A program made the position numbers and the translations under genes. The notes beneath the pieces are model-generated. The model was given only the letters and a program-made list of their open reading frames with translations, had not been told where the DNA came from and ran no database searches. From Symsagittifera roscoffensis (lineage: Eukaryota; Xenacoelomorpha; Acoela; Convolutidae), in the NCBI RefSeq assembly GCF_963678635.1, contig NC_087063.1, positions 5,550,386 through 5,614,385 of the forward strand: DNA of 64,000 nt. Direction: 5' to 3'. Below are positions 38,301 to 47,700 of the stretch, one piece after another; within the stretch, counting starts at the first letter, position 1; every line of letters begins with the position of its first letter.

Positions 38301-41300
38301 TTTCTACTTCAAGTGGTTTCCTGAGTTCCGAGCTGTTCTTGTATGCCGCCGTCTTGCATCGGGCCAAAACGATGGGCGCCGTCTCTCTCAAGTTTCCTTC
38401 CGAAACAGCATCCACTGAAGGACTACCCCATCCTTCCACTTCTCTCTTCCTCTTGCGAGTCTTCACGTCTCTGCTCGAGGGTGTGGTGGCTATCATCATT
38501 GATTCTACCTCTCCATCCACTCCTTCCAACTCTTGCCTCCCCCCTGCTCGAGCCTTAAGGATATTAGTACTTTTAATCATATTACTAGTCCCAACCTTAT
38601 CCCTTTTTATATCATCAACCATTTTATCCACAGTTTTTCGTTTCAGAGTAGAGCTGTCCTCACATTTCTCTTTTCTAGTCTTCGATCGTGCGATCCTCAG
38701 CTCCACTAGCTTGTTCAGCAGCTCTTTTCTTGCTTTCTCATCCAGGCCCGTTCCTATCAGGAGCGGTTCCCCGAATCTCACTACTGCGTCCCACAGTTCC
38801 TTCTTGAACTTGTCCAGCGTCGTCTCGCTGCCCACTTCTCGATTGAATTCCTCCAGGAACTCCTGCCAAGCGTCATCCTCGAGAGATCCCAAGAATATGT
38901 CCCTATTCCCTTCGAACGTGTTCTTCTCCCTTTCCTCCGAGCTCAAGAGTAACATCCCCATATTGAAGGTTTCACCTGCCAATGGCAACTCTAGGTTCTT
39001 CCGTGGAGACGGAATCAGGGGTGGTGTGGCAGTATCTGCCCAATTCTCCTCGCTCAAATCTTTCAACAGCTCTTGAGTGGTGAGCTCCTCCCCTGATGGC
39101 CCTGGTTCAGGCGTATTCCCCACTTCCATGTCTTCACCAGCTTCACTGAGAGTTTCATCCATACTCTCTTCTTCTGACTCATGTCTCCTTCTCTCGAGAA
39201 TTTTCTTAAATCGGTCCTCGACGGGTCCGCTCCTCTTGTCTCCAGGTGTGTCCACGGACAGTGGTGATGGTGTCGCGGGATCCAGCTTTTTGTATTCCGT
39301 CAGTGCTACGTGCAGTTGACCTGCTGCATCTAGTTCTGTTCCTTCCTGTCTTATTTCCACCTGTTCCAAGCCATAGGGCGCCTTATATTTTCTCGTGGCA
39401 AATTTCATGTCGTCCACCAGTGCGACGTGTCCCTCCATCACGATCATCCTGCCATCATCCCATATGGGTAGCATATTCTCAAGTCCTTCCTTCTCAAGAG
39501 TCCTCAAGACTTTCCGCACCTCATATCCAGGGGGCTGCGAACCTCTACTCTTTTTCGCTTGCGTCGTCCACGAATTTACCTTCATCTCGCTGGTATGGAA
39601 GTAGACCGCCGCCGTGTAGCCAATGAACAGGGGGTCCCAGCCATCAGTGAAATCCTTCTGCATTTCCTCCGCCCTCATCCTCGCCATTATGGAGGGAACT
39701 ACCAAGGGACTATTCATTCCTAAGGTCATCCTCCTGACTATTGGGAACTCAGGCATGGTTGCCGGGAGGATTTCTTTCTCCATTATGGTCTCTAGCTCCC
39801 TCTTCACCAGTGCGAAGCACTCCTTCCAAGCAGGAATTCTCAAGATTTCTCGTCCGTCCGCCGTCAATGGGTTCAAGTTCCAGAATTTGGGATACATTTC
39901 AATAGGGCCCTCTCGCTTGCCTCCCATTCTGCATTGCATTTGTCCCCTGAAATTGCACACCATCATCTCAGCATCTTTCACTTTTCCGAAGAGTACCGTG
40001 TTGCTCATACGCGCCCTGAGCACTTCCTGCTGACACCAATTCAGCGCTGCACCATCCAGTACGCTGATGAGACTCAAGTGCGTCACCGAGTGACGATACG
40101 TTATCACCAGGGGATCTGGAAACGCGTACGTCACTGCTGGACCATAGATGCAGGTCACCACCTCCTCCAGACCTCGGATTATCCCCATTGGGTCCGACCT
40201 CATTGCCAGACACAGGTCCGTCAACAGAGGCATCCCTCTGTTCGCCTTCTCCCATTCTTCTCTCGAGGTTGGGTTCTCATCTTCACCCGTCATGTATCGA
40301 TTCTGCATCATGAGGTATTGCACCAGTAGTGTCTTCAACCCTGCGGCGCACTTGTAGGAGCTGGTTTCAATGCTCGTGTGGACTCTCCCCATAGACAGAG
40401 GTTCTCCATATTCCATTAACCGATGAAACGACACCAATTCCCCATGGGTCAAGAGCACTAGTGCCAGGTACCCATCAACTCGAAGTGTCTCCACTCCCCG
40501 ACTAAACATATATGCTGGACCCATATTGAACAAGTATCTGGGGTAGACCAAATACAGGGCCAAGAGCAGGCTGATGGGCATGCCCAGTATCTCCTGCACG
40601 AAGGCTCCGAAGATAGTCGCCGTGGTGCCGAACACTCCTGCCAAGAATTCTCTCTCCCAGCAAGGACTCAAGAACTTGAGAATCTCGTAATCTCTCCTAG
40701 TCTTCAATTCGCCGTTGGCGTGCTCTCTCCAAAATCCTCCAATCGTCACTTCATTGGCGGCCGAGACAAATCTAACCACCGTCATGTCTCTCCTTTCAGC
40801 TAGCTCCAGTTGCTTCTCTAGAAAACTCCAGATTTGTTTCACGAGGAGTGGTGCTTCCTCCCTCGTTTTATTCGTGGCGTTCTCCAGCCTTGGTGTCAGG
40901 AATGGCCACCAGCCATTCTCTTGGGTCAAGCGATATTTCATCGATTCTAACTGTTTCTCCGTCTCGACCACATTTCTTCTCTCGTTGCTGGGACCTCTAG
41001 TCCTGCTGGTGGAATTTGCGACTTTCACATCCATACTCCGGAACCACAGGCTGGCCGTCAACTGGTTTATCGCCGGGTGGTCGTCCCCGATGACTGGGCT
41101 GAACTTGAGTTGTCTAGCAAAGTTCGATATCTCTAGCAAGAGTACCTCATCCAATACAATCAAGACATCGGCTAGTCCGTAAAAGCCCCTCAGCGCATGA
41201 GATATGTCAGCCCATGCCGCTGGTAATTCTGATCTGTAAAGTCTCAAGTTTACTGGCTCCAGCTCTCGATTGGGGGCTGCCATCAGAATCCGCCATTCAC

Positions 41301-44217
41301 TCCCTTCCGCTATCAAGATTAAGACCGCATACACGAATTGTAGGGCGGGTGGCATGCTGGCGTATCCTGGGGATGTGGTAAACACCACCTTTGTCTTGGA
41401 CCCAAATCTCGAGGCTACGTTCTCTTGTACCTCATTCATCGCCGCAAATAACGCCTGAATAGCCTCCCATATCTTCTTTGATGTCGGAATCTCTTTGCCC
41501 TTCAGTTGCTCAAGAAGTCCCATCGCGTGCAGGTGGTCATTCATTCCTGCAAACAATAGCAGCTCAGGTTCACAGGGCATCTCCGACTTTATTGCCACCA
41601 CTAGGGTCAACATCTGGTTCAATTCGGCTCCTGGCAAAGAGTATACCAGAGTCTCCGGCCAGAACAACTTGGGAGACGTTCCTTCGAAGTCTGATCCCGC
41701 CACAATGATCACTCTTGCAGCAGCTGGATCTGCTCTATCATAAACTGCCAGAGTCTTGGCCAATTGGGTGCCGCCACAGGGCTTCCCGTACCTGGGATCC
41801 TCTGCCAACCTTGGACCTTCGTAAGCGGCATCAGGCAATTCCATTCCTCCCGGATTGAGTAGCTTGTCTACCACCTTCAACTGTGCCGGGGTTGCCAACC
41901 TGATCCTGGCGATGCCAGTTCGGTGCTTGGGAGGTTCTGCTATAAGTCCAGGACTCCCTAGCTGCTTAAGAGGCCTGTAGTTAATGGGTCCCATGATCGT
42001 TTTTGTGGGAATTCCAGTCAGGTCTGTAGTCTCCATTAACTTCGTTCTCGAGAAATGCGCCTCGTGTGCTTTCAACCAGTCTACGCAATGATGTCTATTC
42101 AAGTCCTCATGCGACACTCGTTCGATCCCCAGGGTTTCCGCCAACTCTCGTCTGCATTCCAAAGTCTCTAGATCCAGTTCCTTCACCTTCTCAGGATATC
42201 TCAAGCGGGTAGTCTCCCTAGACTTCTTTTCTCTCCTGCCATCTGCCACCACCACGGAGGACATCGCCGAGGTCGGAGGTGTTGATGACTCTACCTCCTC
42301 CGACTCCATTGGTGTGGCACTCTGCAATCGGGTCTGATTGCTCCTCGAGCTATCTCTAGTATCAACTCTCGCTCCCAATCGACCAGCCAAGGCCCTCGAG
42401 GCAAGGAATGGTGGGTTGGGAGGTGGCCCTAAAGTGAATTGGGCTGTCTCCAGCAGGTCCGCTTCTAGCGTGTTTATGTGTTCCTGGAAGACGTCGTTCA
42501 GCCACTCAGCTCCCCTTGGCCTATCGAAATGGATTCCATCTTTCGAGGTGTCTTCAGGGAATCCCTTGTTCTCCATGCGTTCTGCAACGTCTAACAGCCT
42601 GAGAGGAAGCACACTGTTTCGGTGTATTTCTCGGATCGCCTTGTTCAGGCTCCGCACCCTCTGGTTCATCTCTAGGGAGTGTTGATCAAACATCATGTTA
42701 TAGGGGACCGTGCATATCGTCAGCAGGATGGGATCCATTTGGATCCTCAGCTCCTCAAGAAGGCAACTCATCTTGTCGCATAGCCTCGTCACTTTCCTTG
42801 CTTCTCCTCTCGACACGTCGTTGGTCCCAACCATCAAGGTGACTGTGTAAACTTTGGTCATTCCTAGCATGTCCAGAGTTGCCAACATCTGTGGCGTAGC
42901 AGCTCCAGCGAAACTCAAGACTCCCGTCTGCCAATGTGACCGGATCTGGGTCAACACCCGCACCAGGCTATCCCCTATAATCAGGTGAACCGCACCCTCT
43001 GGCACACGAGGTGGCGCTAGATACTGCACCCAGGCTGCGTCGTGGAAGCAGTCCCTCCTGGCTTGCTGTTCCGCATTCCAGTCCAGCCGACTATGCTTGT
43101 GGTAGTTCCCCTCTGTGTTCTTCTTGTAGCTCGCGATCACGACGTTTCTGACCGGCTGTTCCCTCCAAGTTGGGGGAAGCTCTGGCCTTGTCGCTCTTTC
43201 ACGACTCTGCTGCTGCAATTTCTCGCCCAGCTCCTTCAGGCGCGATGAGGCGCCACTCACCTGACTACCGCTCGAGGTCGAGGTTGGTGTATATCCTGGT
43301 AACACCACATCCATCAGAGGACGTACAGGTTGGGTCTCTAGATTGCGCAAGGAGGGCGTCGCGTCATTCGGTATCCAGACCTCCAACCCTTCACTCATGT
43401 GTTCCCTGGCCTCGCGGTCAAGGTTGAACCGTCCTCTAGCCCTGGGAGCTTCATCCACCTCCATGCGCGACTCTGGCCTTGAGCTTGTCACCACTCGTTC
43501 GTTTGACCTGGCTCCCTTTTGTGCGTCCAGCTCGCGTTGTCGTTGTTCTATCCTTTCCAACTCCGACTTTAGTTGATCGCGATTCGCGGCGTTCTCCCGC
43601 ACCTTTAGCTCCTGCTGATGTTCCGCCCTTAGCATCTCAAGTAATTTCAACGTCTGATCCCGCTCGTCGACTGCCTGGTCTCTCTCCAGCTGAAGCCTCT
43701 CCCTATCCAACTTCGCCTGATCCCGATCGAGGTTCGCTTTATTCCTTTCCTTCAGCGCCTTCTCAAGCTCTTTCCTTAGGACTCCCAGCTCCGGATATGC
43801 CTCGGTCGTCTGTTGCGCTCGCGACATCGACGGCACCTTACTCGAGCTCTGGCCCGTGGATCTCGCTGTTGGCCTCGTCGGTAGCGGGAACTCTCCTGCG
43901 CCGTGTTCGGTGTTGTTACTCAGGCCAGGATTTCTTGCCAAGTCAAAGCCCCTTACTCCTCCATCCGCATTCCAAGACAACCATCTGGTCTGTGCTCGAT
44001 TTGATATGCCCTCAGTGGTGTAGCCGACTATCAAGACAGCCTCCGTCGCAGACTCCCTGCACTCGCCCTGATCCTCCAACTGGAGGATCGCATTCAGCAT
44101 CACCGCCATTCTCTCGTCGATCTGGGTGTGGTCCAGGTCCCTCAAGCGTCTGTACAGCTCGTCAAGAGTGGGCCTCTGCAGAGCCGTGGGCATAGAGTTC
44201 CAGAATCGGTCTGCCAT
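35338..44217 (-). CDS. Element 2 second ORF: 2,959-residue protein with SGNH hydrolase domain
   Basis: A single intact ORF, starting MADRFWNSMP. Residues ~155-250 form a highly charged coiled coil (repeated LDRDQ/LERDQ). Residues ~410-600 carry an SGNH/GDSL esterase signature: IIGDSLV (Ser, ~416), FAGAAT (Gly), MVGTNDV (Asn, ~465) and DGIHFDRPRG (Asp and His, ~559). Residues ~835-1060 look like a second, degenerate SGNH block (VAGSDFE, LFAGMNDHLH, IGDDHPAIN). About 1,150-1,650 is a Trp-rich globular region I do not recognise. Around 1,700-2,000 it is acidic, then basic with a TRKRKREVEGW nuclear-signal-like patch. The rest is unrecognised, and the C-terminus has EIVISSDDEEELL, a SUMO-interacting-motif-like string. 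It has no integrase, RT or envelope features. Expression probably needs splicing. Confidence 0.85.
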   Translation of the reverse strand: MADRFWNSMPTALQRPTLDELYRRLRDLDHTQIDERMAVMLNAILQLEDQGECRESATEAVLIVGYTTEGISNRAQTRWLSWNADGGVRGFDLARNPGLSNNTEHGAGEFPLPTRPTARSTGQSSSKVPSMSRAQQTTEAYPELGVLRKELEKALKERNKANLDRDQAKLDRERLQLERDQAVDERDQTLKLLEMLRAEHQQELKVRENAANRDQLKSELERIEQRQRELDAQKGARSNERVVTSSRPESRMEVDEAPRARGRFNLDREAREHMSEGLEVWIPNDATPSLRNLETQPVRPLMDVVLPGYTPTSTSSGSQVSGASSRLKELGEKLQQQSRERATRPELPPTWREQPVRNVVIASYKKNTEGNYHKHSRLDWNAEQQARRDCFHDAAWVQYLAPPRVPEGAVHLIIGDSLVRVLTQIRSHWQTGVLSFAGAATPQMLATLDMLGMTKVYTVTLMVGTNDVSRGEARKVTRLCDKMSCLLEELRIQMDPILLTICTVPYNMMFDQHSLEMNQRVRSLNKAIREIHRNSVLPLRLLDVAERMENKGFPEDTSKDGIHFDRPRGAEWLNDVFQEHINTLEADLLETAQFTLGPPPNPPFLASRALAGRLGARVDTRDSSRSNQTRLQSATPMESEEVESSTPPTSAMSSVVVADGRREKKSRETTRLRYPEKVKELDLETLECRRELAETLGIERVSHEDLNRHHCVDWLKAHEAHFSRTKLMETTDLTGIPTKTIMGPINYRPLKQLGSPGLIAEPPKHRTGIARIRLATPAQLKVVDKLLNPGGMELPDAAYEGPRLAEDPRYGKPCGGTQLAKTLAVYDRADPAAARVIIVAGSDFEGTSPKLFWPETLVYSLPGAELNQMLTLVVAIKSEMPCEPELLLFAGMNDHLHAMGLLEQLKGKEIPTSKKIWEAIQALFAAMNEVQENVASRFGSKTKVVFTTSPGYASMPPALQFVYAVLILIAEGSEWRILMAAPNRELEPVNLRLYRSELPAAWADISHALRGFYGLADVLIVLDEVLLLEISNFARQLKFSPVIGDDHPAINQLTASLWFRSMDVKVANSTSRTRGPSNERRNVVETEKQLESMKYRLTQENGWWPFLTPRLENATNKTREEAPLLVKQIWSFLEKQLELAERRDMTVVRFVSAANEVTIGGFWREHANGELKTRRDYEILKFLSPCWEREFLAGVFGTTATIFGAFVQEILGMPISLLLALYLVYPRYLFNMGPAYMFSRGVETLRVDGYLALVLLTHGELVSFHRLMEYGEPLSMGRVHTSIETSSYKCAAGLKTLLVQYLMMQNRYMTGEDENPTSREEWEKANRGMPLLTDLCLAMRSDPMGIIRGLEEVVTCIYGPAVTYAFPDPLVITYRHSVTHLSLISVLDGAALNWCQQEVLRARMSNTVLFGKVKDAEMMVCNFRGQMQCRMGGKREGPIEMYPKFWNLNPLTADGREILRIPAWKECFALVKRELETIMEKEILPATMPEFPIVRRMTLGMNSPLVVPSIMARMRAEEMQKDFTDGWDPLFIGYTAAVYFHTSEMKVNSWTTQAKKSRGSQPPGYEVRKVLRTLEKEGLENMLPIWDDGRMIVMEGHVALVDDMKFATRKYKAPYGLEQVEIRQEGTELDAAGQLHVALTEYKKLDPATPSPLSVDTPGDKRSGPVEDRFKKILERRRHESEEESMDETLSEAGEDMEVGNTPEPGPSGEELTTQELLKDLSEENWADTATPPLIPSPRKNLELPLAGETFNMGMLLLSSEEREKNTFEGNRDIFLGSLEDDAWQEFLEEFNREVGSETTLDKFKKELWDAVVRFGEPLLIGTGLDEKARKELLNKLVELRIARSKTRKEKCEDSSTLKRKTVDKMVDDIKRDKVGTSNMIKSTNILKARAGGRQELEGVDGEVESMMIATTPSSRDVKTRKRKREVEGWGSPSVDAVSEGNLRETAPIVLARCKTAAYKNSSELRKPLEVEKEIEVSTSSTSEEDFKPQKVNVKRGSTNGQVGEVEIGKEWISKAHQDMSKQVTSDPLERNKTRNTSRTWWVALETLKEMEDCLKKLDSGIARRRRNWATQQKAEVNKIEMASHLKRSWQSLLKDHFEEAMRTSSSAPPLMANPFVRSAGQLMFTWSLVGIELETLTSYDRLKLGSKKLEVYQALMQHVARDNSGLSLARRKDATCFLRWTMSMMSDSTILACHQRASGSKTMERRVSTIILNVYQSTGIEKEDGSRLSLESHRKLDEVRRFSNKKFEEEHDVHRNLASSEQYSRLSEKGEYQYVSGVLGIAYNPFLDSEAGGAHRNHEVAELLKFWTERIMEIDAVEKEGPSLGLILEKTPEVISMPRSNKRVEVNMGGGNGLLTTNLGVIWKLLRPSWCPHPHASLIEETTERVRLAPTEDEDLAKLSVLHKLITPQMQEPSERTSDPGSAKKLEPGSCLDSTCGNGEHICDGRSCVRILSFQKEDLVTWFEDITEREKSEVQIIAECYARTTVNIATALGFFSRMCGLQALERLESEHHLVTALSVESWPGVLQVTQKHIRSWKVGLEAEMGFPLSEAYGLPLNAKSLIGSMMANLCGSHYPLHMAMVEVSSQRILVDKAFSVPKCVRLARMSHHSHKLLRKIKGTVPKELRDDLSEIWGEDLLKLERENTSDHERQNVIGKPVGSTPNLEDNDTMHEKMMELEPLLEASGERNLRSIEISHGECPCHCLAQTVWYPDHKNLCLVWDVEEIRSIGLPDHRQKVTLLVVSTMLALRWIEENITKYREATTPTAESIYAIDYSRRLELFETACKVFAIPTEVRHVWSRLRYFPWFRATLTSWLYRATKDHMRKHQKEYRQFQAEIGPEAFKRPLLTHRNAITTGWKRVGKMSRDNTKARESILEEDLAKNVSLSLHNSFCLNREARVKALPNQAKRLQEQREWMRSYEQLKAWEEIVISSDDEEELLRQFAASSTSGGSTSKAKSTR

Positions 44218-44739
44218 TCTTTATAACTTCGGGATGTGTGTAGATAGATGTCAACCAGCTCAAGAATTACCTTACCAACTCAAGAATTACCTTACCAACT
44301 CAAGTATTACCCAATTCAAGAAATCTCTAGAAATCTTCTCTTGCAAGCACTTGCTGTAGATCCGGATTGTCGCGTGTTCAATCAAGATTCTCTTTTTCTG
44401 TTTCTCGCTTGAGTGTAGTTGGATATTCAACTTTGTTTTCAAACTTGATCTGAAAACATAAAGCTCATTAAAACTTAGTATGTCACGTTCCTAACCTAGA
44501 GACCCCCCTTCTACCCATATGATTAAAATCTTATCATTCACATATCACTTAAAACAATTTGATTGGATCTCCCTTAAGAACATGCAGATTCATTTTATGT
44601 TTTAGCACCATCAATTCTTTCTTTTAAAATTCAATTGTCATGCCAATCACATCTTAAGATCCCTTTACCTGCGCCGCACCCCAGTACCTGACTCAAGACT
44701 CCTCCCTCACACCCGACCTGGTACTTCCATGTACCCGAC
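44218..44739. other. Spacer between the two element 2 ORFs
   Basis: 522 bp. It contains three copies of a 20-bp unit, aactcaagaattaccttacc, at about 44,256-44,310. On the minus strand, tatgttttcag| at 44,460-44,450 is a good splice acceptor, giving an exon start at 44,449 that leads to the ATG at 44,217. This would serve a spliced RNA for the second ORF. Confidence 0.5.
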
Positions 44740-47700
44740 TCAGGCGATGCTCAAGTAGTACTTCTTGTGAAGATGCACCATTATCTCGGTTTCTGCAAAG
44801 ACCACATGTAGGATAGCGTACAATTCCCTCGAGCTCAGTTTGCCCCTGTTTGGGTCGTACACCGGCATCGAGACCTCCACTATTCCTCTTTCAATCATGA
44901 AGTCACGTAGTCTTGTCAGTGCCAATATCACGTGTTCGGGATCAATTGTGTTTCTGTCGTTGACTCTCGTTACTAGGAAGCAGAGGTATTTGCCCGGGAC
45001 TTGTGCCACTGACGGTGGAAGCGCTGCTATGCCTCCCAGTCCTGGCCTCTGTCTGAACAGAAACTCTACGTTCTGGTACTCTCTTTTGAAGTCAGCCTCC
45101 AATCTTGATTTGAAACTCATGTCCGCCGTGATGCAGATCGCGCTGGTCCTGTTTGACAGGATGAAGTCGCTATCCGTTATCATGATGTTCTCTGAGTATT
45201 CATTGGGTATTTCGAATTTCGTTTTGAAATTCCTTCCTATGGTAGGCTCTGGTTCTTCTTCCTCCAGTTCCAATCCGCTTGTTTCCCTCACTTCCTTGAG
45301 CTTCTTTATCATCAAATTTTCGGTGTGGGTAAGTCCTACCCCCACTCCCCGGACAAAAATATTTATCGACGTCCCCGTCGATGTAGTCGGGTCTGAATTG
45401 TCCTTGGGGATGTCCAGTGGCCTGTCTGTTGCTGTCCATCCGAAAAGAGGGTCCTCTGTCTTCATGTAATTTGCTGCTGATACATCGATTTGCTGAATGC
45501 TTTGTCCTTCGCGGCTCTCGTCTTTGACATCACGCATCCACTCTAGAATCCTCAAGTTCGAGTTCTCCCTCCTTTCTATTTCACTCTGCTCGAGATCCGT
45601 CTCCAATTCTGGCGTCGAGTAATCATCCTGCGGATAATGTCCACCATCGTCAATCACTTGCCATTCCTCTTCGGCCTCCAGTTCGCCTGCGCTTAGTAGT
45701 TCATCGCCCAACTTGTCTGGCTGTATCTTATCGATCAAGAAGTCATCCCCGTACCTATTGTACCTCATACCTGTTCGTTTATGATTGCCCGTTCTGGTTT
45801 CCGGTGGTGTTGGTCGATCCGGTTCCATCCACTTCGGTACCTCGTTTTGCTCGGGATCGTTCCAGTCTTCTTCTACAAATGAACCTGCATCCGACTCCAC
45901 TTCTATCTTTTCGTTGTCGTCCAAACTCAAGTTCTCATTACCATCATTTTTCTCTCTAGTGCCTTTCTCATTCACTTCGCACGCTGGTTCCACCACCAGG
46001 TACTCAAGACCTTCCATGTCTCTTGGTAGGCACCAGTCCTCCGGGGACGGGACATGAGGCTTCAGATTTTCGTAATGTGCTGCTCGCCCTGTACTCAAGC
46101 GATAGAACCGTCCTTGTTGATGTACTTCCGTAATTTTGAACGGTCCTCTCCATTTCTTGAGTAGTTTCTTTGTTCCCTTGGGCGGTATGACATTTTGGAA
46201 GACCCACACGTATTGGCCCACTTCGTATGGCTTTGCTCTTAGTATCTTTTCGTCATATTTCTTGCGTTGCCTCATTTGCGCTTGCGCCGTGTTTCTCCGA
46301 CATAGCTCGTTTAGCTCTTGTTGTCTTTTGATCGCTTCCTTCACGTATGCTTGAGGTGACGTCCTCTTCCCCTCGTACTCCGGGTAAAAGAATGTTATAG
46401 GCATTGCCCTTTCCCTGCCTGTCAACATCATGAAAGGACTGATACCCGTCGTTGAGTGCTGAGTACTATTATAGGCTCCTACTACCTGTGGCAGGTATTT
46501 GTCCCAGTCCGTCATGTATCTCGAGCAGTACACCCTGAGCATGTTGACCAGTGTCCTGTTCTGTCTCTCTACCAACCCATTGGTCTGTGGATGATAGGTC
46601 GTCGAGTGCGCTTGAGCAATGTGTGATCTCTTCATCAATTCTTTTGTCAAGTCCCCCACAAAATCCTTGCCGTTGTCTGACTGGAAAGTCATTGGACAAC
46701 CATATCGCGATATCCAATGCGTTATCAGGTGATCACATGTCTCCTCTGCCGAGGCTGTCTGGCACGGAACCGCTTCCGCCAACTTGGTGAAGTGATCTAT
46801 TATAACTAGTATTTGGTTATAACCCGACTCCGTCATGCAGATTTTCTGATGGTCTATCTGCACCACTTCATTGAATTCCGAACTCTCGACAGACTTGAGG
46901 GGAAACTTCATCTTCCTTGGGTCTTTTACTTGAAGGCATGCTAGGCAGGCATTCACCCATCTCTCGCAAGCTTTTCTCATTCCCGGCCAATCAAACCTGT
47001 GAAGTATCCTTTGTTGTACTTTATCTATCCCCTGGTGGCCCATCTGGTCGTGTGATCTGAAAAGCACCTCCGTTTGGTACAATTGTGGTAGTATGATGAG
47101 GTTGTGTTTGTGTAATATTTTTTCCTCATCTCTTCTCTTGCACGCTACCACCCCTTCAGCTGTGTGATAAAGTAAATCTCTCTTTTCCTTGTAGAACTGG
47201 CTCAAGATCTTGTAGCTGTCTTCCTCAAGTTCCCCCTTCTCCTTGACTCCCGAATGGATCCATTTGGAGAGGTTACTTGTCATTTTGTCATTCTTCTGGG
47301 CCCTTATTAGGTCAGACAGCCTGTATCTCGCCTTAACGTGCTCCTTTAGCGCCATGATCTGTCCATTCATTTCACCAGGGTTGTGGGTGTCGTCACTCAG
47401 CTTCACACATATCATCCTTTTCACGATTTTCATGTCGTCTTCTGGTACCAGATTCGTTCTGACGTTTGAGTTGCACGATAGTTCCCTTAGTGGTTTTCTT
47501 GAAACTGCTATTTTCTCGAGCTCTTCACCACCTCGTACCTCTTGTGTTTCCAGATTGTACGTCCCTGAAGATGGATCCGTCTGTAATTCCCTGTCGTGCT
47601 GTCTTATCTTCTCTTCCGCCAGTATCATGCATAGACTGTCTTGATCCTCACTGCTCTCATCCGAATCTTCATCCCATTCTTTACGCTCCCCGGACAATTT

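Noticed and set aside
38255-39076. 273-residue plus-strand ORF opposite the mega-ORF, and similar ones across 35-53 kb
   Set aside because: Ser/Leu-rich antisense shadows of GC-rich, Glu/Lys-rich coding sequence; no independent support.
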